A DNA stretch of 64,000 bases from Leptotrichia sp. oral taxon 212 (GTDB taxonomy: Bacteria; Fusobacteriota; Fusobacteriia; Fusobacteriales; Leptotrichiaceae), in assembly GCF_001274535.1 (NCBI RefSeq), contig NZ_CP012410.1:2267126-2331125 (forward strand), in the 5' to 3' direction. The notes below the pieces were generated by a model, which did not search any database, was not told the DNA's origin, and was given only the letters and a program-made list of their open reading frames with translations. Made by a program: the position numbers and the translations under genes. Position 1 is the stretch's first letter. The number at the start of each line of letters is the position of its first letter. This document shows positions 17,281 through 26,300 of the stretch, in pieces.

Positions 17281-18507
17281 CTAGTGAGAACATCCACATC
17301 CGCATTCTTTTTCAGCAATTGCTTCTACACCTGGTAATGGTTTACCTTCAAGATATTCAAGGGAAGCTCCTCCGCCAGTAGAAATATGAGAAAATTTATC
17401 AGCAAATCCTAACTGAATAGCTGCTGCTGCTGAGTCTCCTCCACCAATAATTGTTGTAGCTCCTGCTAAATCAGCAATTGCTTTACATACTCCTATTGTT
17501 CCTTTTGCGAAGTTTTCCATTTCAAATACTCCCATTGGTCCGTTCCATACTACTGTTTTTGCTCCAACTAAAGCATCTGCAAATAATTTGATAGATGCTT
17601 CACCTATGTCAAGACCCATCCATCCATCTTCAATACCGTCTACAGAAACTGTTTTAAATTCTGTATCATTTTTGAATTCTTTAGCTACTACTGTATCTAC
17701 AGGTAAGATTAGTTCTACACCTTTTTCTTTTGCTTTTGCAATTAATGAAGCAGCCAGTTCAACTTTATCTTCTTCAAGAAGTGAAGAACCTGTATTTTTT
17801 CCCTGAGCCTTAAGGAAAGTAAACATCATTCCTCCACCAATTATTACTTTATCTGCCTTGTCCAATAAATTTTCAATTACTCCTATTTTGTCAGAAACTT
17901 TTGCTCCTCCTAAAATAGCAACTAAAGGTCTTGCAGGATTGTCTACTGCTCCTCCTATAAAGTTTATTTCCTTTTCTACAAGGAATCCTACTGCTGATTC
18001 TTTAATGTTTGAAGCGATTCCAACATTTGAAGCATGTGCTCTGTGTGCAGTTCCAAACGCATCATTTACAAAGACATCTCCTAATGAAGCCCAGTATTTT
18101 CCTAATTCAGGGTCATTTTTAGATTCTTTTTTACCATCTAAATCTTCAAATCTTGTATTTTCAAACATTAAAATTTCCCCATCTTTTAATTCCGCTATTG
18201 CAGCTTCTAATTCTGCTCCTCTTGTTTCCGGAACAAATTTAACAGGTTTCCCTAATGCTTCTGCCAATCTTTTTGCAACAGGTGCTAAAGTTTTAGAAGT
18301 TTTATCTTCTTCTGCCTTAACTTTTCCTAAATGTGAAAATGCAATAACTTTCCCACCATTTTCCAGAATATACTTTAATGTAGGTAATGCCGCAATAATT
18401 CTGTTATCGTCAGTAATTACCCCATCTTTTATAGGCACGTTGAAATCCACTCTTACCAGTACTTTTTTACCTTTTACATCTAAATCTTTTAATGTCTTTT
18501 TAGCCAT
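17281..18507 (-). CDS. pgk: Phosphoglycerate kinase
   Basis: A 408-residue cytoplasmic glycolytic enzyme that transfers phosphate from 1,3-bisphosphoglycerate to ADP. It shows the signature [11 protein letters not shown] near the N-terminus, [11 protein letters not shown], and the nucleotide-binding GGGDSAAA with [18 protein letters not shown] near the end. An odd feature is a short Cys-rich tail ending ECGCGCSH, beyond the usual Pgk end, that could bind metal. GGAGG lies six bases before the start. A consensus promoter lies upstream at 18551-18579. The plus-strand frame over the same region is a shadow. Confidence 0.95.
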   Translation of the reverse strand: MAKKTLKDLDVKGKKVLVRVDFNVPIKDGVITDDNRIIAALPTLKYILENGGKVIAFSHLGKVKAEEDKTSKTLAPVAKRLAEALGKPVKFVPETRGAELEAAIAELKDGEILMFENTRFEDLDGKKESKNDPELGKYWASLGDVFVNDAFGTAHRAHASNVGIASNIKESAVGFLVEKEINFIGGAVDNPARPLVAILGGAKVSDKIGVIENLLDKADKVIIGGGMMFTFLKAQGKNTGSSLLEEDKVELAASLIAKAKEKGVELILPVDTVVAKEFKNDTEFKTVSVDGIEDGWMGLDIGEASIKLFADALVGAKTVVWNGPMGVFEMENFAKGTIGVCKAIADLAGATTIIGGGDSAAAAIQLGFADKFSHISTGGGASLEYLEGKPLPGVEAIAEKECGCGCSH

Positions 18508-18550
18508 TGCTTCCTCCTATAATAAATTATTTTTTTCTTTATTTGATTAG

Positions 18551-18579
18551 ATTATAGCACTGTTTAACTGTATTTTCAA
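18551..18579 (-). promoter_or_regulatory. Promoter of pgk
   Basis: On the minus strand TTGAAA (18579-18574) and TATAAT (18556-18551) are 17 bases apart and lie about 44 bases upstream of the pgk start, as expected for a strong housekeeping promoter. Confidence 0.7.
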
Positions 18580-18604
18580 GAGTTATTTCTTTATGTGTAA
18601 TTAC

Positions 18605-18868
18605 TTAAAATGAAGTAATAAATGTCAGGAATCCTAACACGACACCTGCAGTATTTGGAATAATAAGTATAAAATCTTTCTTTGGTTCCTTAGTCCATCC
18701 ATAAATAACCCATATTAGACAGGAAAAAGATGCAAATAAAGGCTGCCAAGGTTGTGATTTAGTTCCAGACAGGTTCGCCATAATTTGCGGAATATATGCT
18801 ATAAAAACGAAAACTCCAATAAATGCCCCTATTGAACCCACTATAGTGTTAATCTTACTTTTATTCAT
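18605..18868 (-). CDS. SemiSWEET family sugar transporter
   Basis: A protein of 87 residues with three membrane helices. The PQ-loop motif YIPQI is in the first helix, followed by WQPLFASFSCLIWVIYGW and a third helix LIIPNTAGVVLGFLTFI. Size and pattern match bacterial SemiSWEETs, which dimerise to allow facilitated sugar diffusion across the inner membrane. The ATG at 18868 is preferred over that at 18886 because GGAGGAG lies directly upstream. No operon partner except the nearby pgk. The sugar is unknown. Confidence 0.8.
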   Translation of the reverse strand: MNKSKINTIVGSIGAFIGVFVFIAYIPQIMANLSGTKSQPWQPLFASFSCLIWVIYGWTKEPKKDFILIIPNTAGVVLGFLTFITSF

Positions 18869-18989
18869 TTCTACTCCTCCTTTCATTATTTGAAATTTTT
18901 TAGCTATTTATTTTAACACATTCAAAAATTAATTTCAATGTTCTGTCACATTCTATTCCGTTAATTTAGATTGTTTTATTTTAATTTCA

Positions 18990-19550
18990 TTAGATATTAT
19001 TATTTTGAATTATTTCCTCTATCAAAGGTAATTCAGTGATGCCATCCCTATCCAGAAAATGTCCTGCATTTTCTATTAAATAAAATTCAGCATCTAACTT
19101 TTCAGATATTTCCTTACTGAATTCAAAAGGCACTAAATAATCGTCTTTTGCTGCAATTACAACTTTCAATTTACATTTTTCACTTATTTTTTTATAATCT
19201 AGACTTGTCTCAACAAATGGATGCAGTTCTTCAAATCCCTTAATAGGTCTGTCAAATGCTGAAACCATTATAAAACCTCCTACCTCATTCAAATTTTCAT
19301 ATTCAGAAAGATATCTCAAAAGTGTTATATTTCCTAAGCTATGAGCAACAAAATAAGTATTTTCATTTATTATTTCTATATCTTTTTTTAATTTGGCAAT
19401 CCACTCATTCACTTTTGGAGTTTCAGGAGTAGGCATCTTCAATATTTCAATCTCATATCCTTTATTTCCTAATATTCTCTTTAGCCACGGAAACCAATGC
19501 TTATCAGGAGAAGCTCCATACCCATGTATAACATATATCTGTTTTTTCAT
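18990..19550 (-). CDS. Alpha/beta hydrolase, RBBP9/YdeN type
   Basis: About 186 residues. It has the oxyanion motif HGYGASP, the nucleophile motif AHSLGN (Ser), the acid in AAKDDYLVP and the catalytic His in NAGHFLDRDG, which completes the Ser-Asp-His triad. The length fits the small RBBP9/YdeN serine hydrolases. It is cytoplasmic; the substrate is unknown. A GTG three codons upstream (19559) is also possible. It is divergent from the HxlR regulator across 116 bases that contain a dyad, so HxlR may control it. Confidence 0.78.
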   Translation of the reverse strand: MKKQIYVIHGYGASPDKHWFPWLKRILGNKGYEIEILKMPTPETPKVNEWIAKLKKDIEIINENTYFVAHSLGNITLLRYLSEYENLNEVGGFIMVSAFDRPIKGFEELHPFVETSLDYKKISEKCKLKVVIAAKDDYLVPFEFSKEISEKLDAEFYLIENAGHFLDRDGITELPLIEEIIQNNNI

Positions 19551-19569
19551 TTTATCCACCTTCCTATAC

Positions 19570-19643
19570 TTGTTTTTTTATATATAATTCATTATAATAG
19601 ATTATATTAATAAAGGAAAGTACGCACTTTTTTGTGTGATACT
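19570..19643 (+). promoter_or_regulatory. Promoter and operator-like dyad of the HxlR gene
   Basis: TTGTTT (19570-19575), 17 bases, TATAAT (19593-19598). Downstream, at 19619-19643, an imperfect dyad AGTA..CAC / GTG..TACT is centred on a T run. It lies within the untranslated leader between two divergent genes and is a candidate autoregulatory HxlR site. Binding is inferred only. Confidence 0.5.
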
Positions 19644-19666
19644 AACCAAAAGGAGAGTAATTAATT

Positions 19667-20014
19667 ATGAAAAATATATGCCGTACAAAACAGGCTCCTT
19701 TTTTAAAAACACTTTCTATTATTGAAGGAAAATGGAAATTCAGAATACTGTATGAACTGGCTTGTGAGACCACTTTACGTTATGGCGAGCTTAAAAAAAA
19801 TTTAACACCTGTTACACATAAAATGCTTTCTGCCCAGTTAAAAAGTCTTGAAAAGGACAATATGATTATTAGGAAAGAATACCCTCAAGTTCCTCCTAAA
19901 GTCGAGTATTCACTATCTGAAAAGGGACTGACTTTTCTTCCTATTATGAAACTGATGTGTGAATGGGGACGAAATCATACTGTTCCATATGAAAAGGAAG
20001 TAAAATCTGAGTAA
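19667..20014 (+). CDS. HxlR family transcriptional regulator
   Basis: A 115-residue winged-helix DNA-binding protein. Typical HxlR features are an N-terminal Cys (NICRTKQAPF), IIEGKWKFRILYELA, LRYGELKKNL, ITHKMLS-like VTHKMLSAQLKSLEKD and the wing PPKVEYSLSEKG. In relatives the N-terminal Cys senses oxidants or electrophiles; here Cys is at residue 4. A good AAAGGAG site is present. It is divergent from the serine hydrolase, with an operator-like dyad in the leader, so it probably regulates itself and perhaps that gene. Confidence 0.85.
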   Translation: MKNICRTKQAPFLKTLSIIEGKWKFRILYELACETTLRYGELKKNLTPVTHKMLSAQLKSLEKDNMIIRKEYPQVPPKVEYSLSEKGLTFLPIMKLMCEWGRNHTVPYEKEVKSE

Positions 20015-20079
20015 GAACTCCAAAAATATTATAAAGTAATATAAAAATACATCTATTAAATTTAAAATACCTTTTGTTC

Positions 20080-20225
20080 TTGACTTTTTCAAAAAATCAA
20101 GTATAACATTATTGTATATGATATAATCGTAGTGTGGTGGTAAGGATAATTGAAAACACACACAATTAAGATGATAAATTAAAGGAGCTGTCTCAAAATG
20201 CTTAAAATTTTAAGATAGCTCCTTT
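20080..20225 (+). ncRNA. Candidate small RNA (promoter to terminator, no gene)
   Basis: This lies in the gene-free stretch 20015-20325. TTGACT (20080-20085), a 16-base spacer and TATAAC (20102-20107) form a good promoter. About 70 bases later a strong hairpin (20181-20225) would end transcription. No credible coding frame lies between. Inside it, GTGTG/CACAC and AATTG/CAATT can pair. The predicted RNA is about 110 bases. It is unproven; the boxes may be relics. Confidence 0.3.
20181..20225. repeat. GTCTCAAAA repeat, short hairpin copy
   Basis: AAAGGAGCTGTCTCAAAA pairs almost fully with TTTTAAGATAGCTCCTTT around a nine-base loop. It is the minimal form of the repeat at 15901, 23243 and 31281 and can act as a terminator. 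Confidence 0.6.
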
Positions 20226-20230
20226 ATCCA

Positions 20231-20312
20231 TTGCCACATGGCTTTTAATTTTTAATTTGCCGCTATGGGCTTTAATCTGTAAGTCATTGCCGCTATGGGC
20301 TTTTAATTTCTG
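20231..20312. repeat. Three short direct repeats
   Basis: Three copies of a roughly 22-base unit start at 20231, 20257 and 20287, with the core TTGCCGCTATGGGCTTTTAAT; the first is diverged and the second lacks one T. Spacing is 26 and 30 bases, so this is a short tandem array rather than a CRISPR. It lies directly after the short hairpin and before the MazF-like stop codon. Confidence 0.6.
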
Positions 20313-20325
20313 TATAAATTATAGT

Positions 20326-20850
20326 CTATGTTGATAATTTTGTCAATATTTTTTTTACCTCATTATCTAACAAATCCATTTGATTTCCGGATAATTTAAT
20401 ATATCTTCTTTTCCCATCTATCCGTGGCCTGAATAATCTTGCACGGCTTATACTTCTTATAGAATGTACTAAAGCATATGTCTCTGTTTGATTTGAATTT
20501 CTTTGTGATTGTAATTTTTGGATAATCCCTAAATTTATTCCTTTTTTTGACTTAGATGTAAATGGAATTACAACAGCAGTATTTTTATTTACTGAAATAA
20601 CTACACAATAATGTTTATATCTAAATTCTGAACCAATTCCAAATCCAAAATCAGCTATAAAAACTTCTCCTCTTTTGCAAGGTGTTTTTTCTAAAATTAT
20701 TGTTTTTTTCCCATTTTTATCTACTAATATTTCTATATTTTTCTGAATTAAAAATAAAATGTATTCAATTAATTTTAAATATTCTTCTGATATAATTAAT
20801 TTCTTGATTTTTTTAAGTTTTCTCTTGAAAATTCTAAATCCTTTTTTCAC
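20326..20850 (-). CDS. PemK/MazF-like toxin with N-terminal extension
   Basis: 174 residues. The C-terminal 115 residues match the MazF/PemK fold: KRGEVFIADFG, KHYCVVISVNKNTAVVIPFTS, YALVHSIRSISRARL and a C-terminal helix. MazF-type proteins are mRNA interferases. An extra basic N-terminal segment of about 55 residues (FRIFKRKLKKIKKL) is not part of the core. The start is GTG with AAGGAG eight bases upstream. That site lies at the end of a small frame that would be the antitoxin but is broken. Surrounding repeats suggest acquired or mobile DNA. Whether it is toxic is not shown. Confidence 0.7.
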   Translation of the reverse strand: MKKGFRIFKRKLKKIKKLIISEEYLKLIEYILFLIQKNIEILVDKNGKKTIILEKTPCKRGEVFIADFGFGIGSEFRYKHYCVVISVNKNTAVVIPFTSKSKKGINLGIIQKLQSQRNSNQTETYALVHSIRSISRARLFRPRIDGKRRYIKLSGNQMDLLDNEVKKILTKLST

Positions 20851-20855
20851 CCCTG

Positions 20856-20992
20856 TTACTCCTTATTTCTGTCAATAATATAATCTTCTATTTTCTGAAA
20901 ATGTTCAGATTTTGTAGGTATATCTATTTGACATTTGCTGAATCACACATAACTTTTTCGACATTTTCATCTTTTATTTTTTTCACCCCCAT
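20856..20992 (-). pseudogene. Possible antitoxin gene, broken by one missing base
   Basis: The ATG at 20992 opens MGVKKIKDENVEKVMCDSANVK and stops with TAG at 20924-20926. In the next frame the sequence continues IDIPTKSEHFQKIEDYIID and ends in RNKE with TAA at 20856, five bases before the toxin GTG. One extra A in AAA (20927-20929) would join them into a single frame of about 45 codons. Position and size fit an antitoxin, but I recognise no family, and the start codon has only a weak ribosome site. The rest of this gene-free stretch (20993-21085) shows nothing. Confidence 0.4.
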
Positions 20993-21085
20993 ATATATTA
21001 TAGAGCCACAATAGACTTAAAAGTAATACTTGAATATATTATACAGTATACAGATATGAAAGTTAAGTCTTTTTTAATAAAAAAA

Positions 21086-21135
21086 TCGACAACCTGAAAA
21101 AGCTTATTAAGCTTAGATTTTCTTAAGGTTATCGA
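21086..21135 (-). terminator. Terminator of the amino-acid symporter gene
   Basis: A ten-base stem TCGATAACCT/AGGTTGTCGA (one G-U) with an inner AAGCTTAATAAGCTT palindrome is followed on the minus strand by TTTTTTTATT. It lies 57 bases after the stop codon. Confidence 0.75.
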
Positions 21136-21192
21136 ACTTTTTTGACTCTCCCACTTAACAAAGAGTCTTTATTTCATTTCTATATTATTTTA

Positions 21193-22566
21193 TTATGCTT
21201 CTATTACTCTTTCGCTTTTAAACACAGTTTCATCAAAACTTCCCATTTCCCTGTCCACTACAGTTGAAATTGTCATTGCTCCGTTTACATTTACTGCTGT
21301 ACGTCCCATATCTATTATTGAATCTATAGGCAATACTATTGCGACAGGATCAAATGGTAGTCCCATTCCTCCAAGCACAACTGTTGCCGCTATATATGCT
21401 GTTCCTGGAACTCCTGCCATTCCAAATGAACCTAATACTATTACTGTTATAAGGCTTACAAGGAATACAGGTGTAATTGCAATTCCGTTCATATTAGCTA
21501 TCATTATTGCTATAACTGCAGGGAATACTCCGGCACATCCATTCATTCCTATAGTTGTTCCCAATGTTGCTGTAAAGTTTGCCGTTGCAGAACTTACTCC
21601 CACTTCCTTTTCCAGCGTTTCAATAGTTACAGGCAGCGTTCCCATGCTTGAAGTCGTTGTAAGCGCAAGAATTAGCGGCGCCATTGCCTTCTTATAATAT
21701 GCAAAAGGATTTACTCCATGTATAGCAAGGTTTATAGACTGCATTATAACTACCAGTACTAACGATATAAACATTACAATCAGATAAGTAACAAGGTTTT
21801 TAAATACTTCCAGTCCATAGGAAGCTGTCAGGTCAAACATTAATGCAGCAACTCCATAAGGAATTATTTTTATAATAGTTGTTGTAACACTTGTCATTAC
21901 TGTAAACAATGCTGCCGCCACATCTTTTAAAGGCTGTATTTTTTCAGGTTTTTTCAGGCTTACCCTATTTGTTGCAAATCCTAGGAATGCCGCAAATATT
22001 ACTACTCCTATTACGCTTGTTTCAGCCATTGCCTTGAAAATATTTGACGGAATAAATGAAACTACTACATCAACAAGCCCTTTATACTCACCTTTACCTG
22101 TCCATGCTTCCATTCCTTCAGGTAATTTCATGCCTACTCCCAAATTAAACATCATTGCAACTGAAATTCCTATAATTGCTGAAATTGCAACAGTTACTGT
22201 ATAGTAACCTACTGATTTTCCTGTTAATTTTCTCAAATTTTCATTGTTTTTCGAATTTACTATTGAATTGTAAACTGATAATCCAACCAGCGGAATAACA
22301 ACCATCTTAAGAAGACTTGTAAATCCTCTTCCTACTAATGAAGCAGCAGTTGTCACATTTTTTATGACATCAGGTACCTGTTCTGCCCCTACCATACCTA
22401 AAGTTGATTGAAATACAATTCCTACAACAAACCCCAATACTGTTGAAATAATAACTCTTGTAGAAAATTTAAATTTCTTCTTTAAATTTACATTTATATG
22501 GACTAATAAAAAGAATAATAAAATCAATATTCCTATCCATATGCTTGAAAATAATAATGTTGACAT
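21193..22566 (-). CDS. Dicarboxylate/amino acid:cation symporter (TcyP-like)
   Basis: A 457-residue inner-membrane DAACS transporter with about ten hydrophobic segments. It shows the helical-hairpin serine-rich motif (ALTTTSSMGTLPVT), the conserved GMNGCAGVFPAVIA region and the C-terminal IDMGRTAVNVNGAMT substrate and cation site. The long N-terminal helix with LKKKFKFSTRV and the VGRGFTSLLKMVVIPLV region are more like the L-cystine transporter TcyP than GltP. Cystine uptake would fit the thiol genes in this window, but specificity is inferred. It is divergent from the DUF441 gene and has its own terminator. Confidence 0.78.
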   Translation of the reverse strand: MSTLLFSSIWIGILILLFFLLVHINVNLKKKFKFSTRVIISTVLGFVVGIVFQSTLGMVGAEQVPDVIKNVTTAASLVGRGFTSLLKMVVIPLVGLSVYNSIVNSKNNENLRKLTGKSVGYYTVTVAISAIIGISVAMMFNLGVGMKLPEGMEAWTGKGEYKGLVDVVVSFIPSNIFKAMAETSVIGVVIFAAFLGFATNRVSLKKPEKIQPLKDVAAALFTVMTSVTTTIIKIIPYGVAALMFDLTASYGLEVFKNLVTYLIVMFISLVLVVIMQSINLAIHGVNPFAYYKKAMAPLILALTTTSSMGTLPVTIETLEKEVGVSSATANFTATLGTTIGMNGCAGVFPAVIAIMIANMNGIAITPVFLVSLITVIVLGSFGMAGVPGTAYIAATVVLGGMGLPFDPVAIVLPIDSIIDMGRTAVNVNGAMTISTVVDREMGSFDETVFKSERVIEA

Positions 22567-22704
22567 TTTTTTCCTCCTGTTCTGTTAGTAAACTATAACT
22601 TTAAAATGTTTTCATATACAAATATATCATTTGTATTTGATTATGTCAAGATTTTTTTTAGTTTCTCATTTATTTTTCCCAATTAACAAAATAAAAATTT
22701 ATTA

Positions 22705-22733
22705 TTGATAATTTTTTGTTTTTTAGTTACAAT
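22705..22733 (+). promoter_or_regulatory. Promoter of the DUF441 gene
   Basis: TTGATA (22705-22710) and TACAAT (22728-22733) with a 17-base AT-rich spacer lie 30 bases before the start codon. Confidence 0.5.
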
Positions 22734-22763
22734 TAATAATATAAATTTTTTAAGGAGTGATAA

Positions 22764-23225
22764 ATGGAAAGCTGGTTATTTCTAGGATTAATACTGTTTA
22801 TTGGAACTGTATCAAAAAATCAGTCCATAATAATAGCAACAATTTTTGTAATGATATTAAAATTTTTACCATTTACGGATAATATAATGACTGAATTCAG
22901 GAAAAAGGGAATAAACTGGGGTGTATTAGTTATTACAATCGCAATTTTAATTCCTATAGCAACTAAGGAAATTGGTTTTCTTGATCTTCTGAATGCCTTT
23001 AAATCTCCTATAGGTTGGGTTGCAATATTAAGTGGAATAGGAGTTTCCCTACTTTCCGCAAAAGGTGTAAATCTACTTTCAGGGCAGCCCGAAATAACTG
23101 TTGCTCTTGTTTTTGGAACAATAATTGGTGTCGTTTTCATGAAAGGAATTGCGGCAGGCCCTGTTATTGCAAGTGGAATCACATATTGTATTTTACAAAT
23201 TATAAATGCCATATGGAAGAAATAA
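22764..23225 (+). CDS. DUF441 family membrane protein
   Basis: A 153-residue inner-membrane protein with four or five hydrophobic helices. The sequence pattern [37 protein letters not shown] and [14 protein letters not shown]-like [17 protein letters not shown] is that of the DUF441/YeaL family, whose function is not known. Good AAGGAG site. Transcribed alone and ended by the repeat hairpin at 23243-23338. Confidence 0.82.
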   Translation: MESWLFLGLILFIGTVSKNQSIIIATIFVMILKFLPFTDNIMTEFRKKGINWGVLVITIAILIPIATKEIGFLDLLNAFKSPIGWVAILSGIGVSLLSAKGVNLLSGQPEITVALVFGTIIGVVFMKGIAAGPVIASGITYCILQIINAIWKK

Positions 23226-23242
23226 GACATATCTGAAAGACT

Positions 23243-23338
23243 AAAAAAGGATGTATCAAAAAGAAAATCTAAAAAATAATGTGGAAACTATATTTTTGAA
23301 TTATTTAAAATTTTTCTATTTTGAGACATCCTCTTTTT
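23243..23338. repeat. GTCTCAAAA repeat copy acting as terminator
   Basis: The left arm AAAAAAGGATGTATCAAAAAG is matched by the inverted right arm CTATTTTGAGACATCCTC. Between them is the conserved interior (GGAAACTATATTTTTGAATT, TTTAAAATTTT) shared with the copies at 15901 and 31281. It lies between convergent genes and ends in a T run. Confidence 0.65.
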
Positions 23339-23374
23339 ATTTAAGATTATAAATTTTCAGATATATTTCCTTTA

Positions 23375-26300
23375 TTAATATCTGAACATTCTCACATTAT
23401 CCGGTACTTTTTCATTTACCCAACGTTTTAATATCATTCCCTGTTTTGCCTTCAGGGACAGTTTTATTTTTCCTTTTCCATCTATTTTAACAATATTTCC
23501 CTTTATCATATCCAGATATTTTTCATTAGGATGACCAGTAATAAATTCAATATTTTGAACGTCTTTAGAGGAATTATTTATAACAGTAATAATGGAACGT
23601 CCTTCATTTGAACGCTCATAAGCTATTACGTCATTTTCGTTGTCAGCAAGTAGTTCCTTGAATTTTCCATACACAAGAACCCTGTTTTCCTTTCTTATTT
23701 TTATGAGTTTTTTATACCACTGAAATAAATCCTTATCAAGATACTGTTCATATTCTTCATTTCTGTTTATCTTAGAAGGGTTTTTTTCCATATCATAGAT
23801 AAACTCATCCCAGAGCATAGGCTTTCTGCAGTAAGGATCCGTAGCTCCCCACATACCTACCTCATCTCCGTAAAATAACATTGGAGCACCTATATATGTC
23901 ATCTGGAAAATTGATATAAGTTTTAATATATCCTTTGGCTTAATATTACTGCTAATCCAGTCTATTGTAGTGTTTGGATGATAATTCGAAGCCAGGTCAG
24001 GTCTTATTCCGTTATACCCTTTTTCAAGCTGTTTTCCTTCTTCCAGATTTCTTCCTACCTTATCGTTCACAATTCTGGAATAAAGTCTGTCCGTATCATG
24101 TGAACCGTTTAAATTCTGGGAAGCCTGTAATGCCTGAAACGGATACCATGTCCTCTTTTCCCTCAGTTCATTGAAAAAATCCTGAGCTTTAAGCTTATAT
24201 GTATCTCCGCCTTCCTTTCCCTGATTTATAAAATATCCTATCACTGTTTTCAGCCATTCATAATTCATTACAGTATCAAATTTATTACCGTCGTTTATAT
24301 CTCCTGAAGCATTTCCCCACAGTTCGGCAGTTATATAGGAGTCCGCCTTTACATCCTTTACAACTTCCCGCCATTCATGCCAGAATTTCTGATTTTCCAG
24401 ACAGTTAGGCACATCAAGCCTCCATCCGTCTATCCCGTCATCATCCTGCCAGTTAGCTGAAACTCTTCCGTCAGGCCCATACATCCATTTTCTCGTAATA
24501 TTGAAAATATATTCCTTATACTGTTCATTGAACGTGTTGAATTCAGGCAGCGAATTAAAACCTGCCCATGCATTGTAAATTACCCTGTTTTTATTCGCAC
24601 TTACAGTCAGGTAGGCATCCTCATCGGAAAAATGTTCCTCCACCGGAACATGTTCCTTAAAATCCGTAAACTTGTACCAGTCCTTATATTCGGATTTTTC
24701 ACCATCAGCCATCACCATATTAAACGTCCAGTGCCTGTCACTGCTATGGTTAAACACTCCGTCAAATATGACTCTTATTCCGTTCTTATGAAATTCCTTT
24801 ATTAAGTCAGCCATAATAAGATCTGATTCTGTCCATACCCATGTAGCGAGATTTTCTGTTTCTCCGTATCCATTTTTCCCTTTATTTTCACCCTTCAGGT
24901 TTACTTCCAATAATTTCAGTTCACTGTTATTGACTGCATTTTTTCCAAGAACATCAATGTATGACTTATTTCCATATCCGTTGTTTTCAGATATTTCAAC
25001 TCCATGTTTTTTCCCACTTGTTCTTATAGTACCAAAATCCGGTGAAATATGCCTGAAATCATCAGCTCCATATTTATGGTTCTGATAGGAAAAAAACACA
25101 GGATTCAGCCATACTGCATTTATTCCCAGTTCCTTCATGTAAGGAATCTTTTCCTTAATTCCTTTCAGATCTCCACCATACATTCTGGCGTATTTCAAAC
25201 TGTAATTTATATTCTTTTCCTTTTCTTTCTCCCATGAAACCTGGTGTCCAAAATCAGAAGTCCATCTGTTTCTGTCAAACTGCTCCTCATTTTCATTTTT
25301 AGACCATTTATATTTCTCTATAAAGTTCTGCTCATGAAGTTCGTTTACTTTAAATGCTTCCGGTCCAAATTCATTAAAAATCGGGTCATTATAGTTATTT
25401 CCGTTATAAAATCTGTCAGGAAATATATTGTACCAGACTGCCTCCTTGGACCAGTTTGGTATTTTAAATATCTGAATATCTTCTGATGTTGTTTTTATAG
25501 AGAGCCTTTTCGGTTTCTTGTCAAATGTCAGATCTTTTCCATCAAAATACGCCTTAACTCCTCCATCTTCCAGAACAAAGAAATAAAGAAGCTTTTCGAC
25601 TTCCTTTCCAAAGTCGATTATTCTTCCAAAATAATCAAATCCATTTGTCCTGTCCCTGAATCTTTCAAGTTCATAAATCATTTCATAATTGTCTTCCTCA
25701 TTCAGAACTACACTTATATAAGCTCTTTCGATATCATTCATCTGTGTTCTTATTTTAAACTCATATTCCCTGTCTGAAAGCTTATTAAAATATTTCAGGC
25801 TTTCGTAATTATGAATTATTGCCTTAAGATTAGTCTTCCTGTCTATAGCTTCAAAGACAAATTTTCCTGTTCCAATATCTCCCTGCGGAAACAGCGCTCC
25901 ATTTTCTCCGATTATAAGTTTCAGATTTTCATTTTTTGGATACCATTCGTTGTCAATGAAATATTTATATTCATAAGTTCCTTCAGATAGCGCCAATTCA
26001 ACCTCATAAAGTGTACCTTCTATATGATGAATAGGCTCACTGTCTCCGGTCCATCCGTTAAAAACACCGGATATTTTCATTTCATCAGCTTTTTCCAGAT
26101 TAAAATCCTTTATATCAAGTATCATTCTATAAAATTTTGTTTTTGAAAATAAAATTTTATTTTTTTCAGAATCATAAGTTACCAGTATGTCCAGTCCCTT
26201 CTGAAATCCCGTTATTGGTTTTGGAATTACATTTTCCTCTGTTTTTGCTTCAAAATCAGTTGCGAAAGGAGCAGTATGATTATAAGTAACTCCCTGCAGA

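Noticed and set aside
17858-18550. Long plus-strand open frame (230 codons)
   Set aside because: It lies wholly antisense to pgk, has a low-complexity Ser/Phe/Pro composition and no ribosome site; it is a shadow of the coding strand.
20231-20312. CRISPR array
   Set aside because: Only three diverged units with 4-9 bases between them; no unique spacers of normal length and no cas genes.
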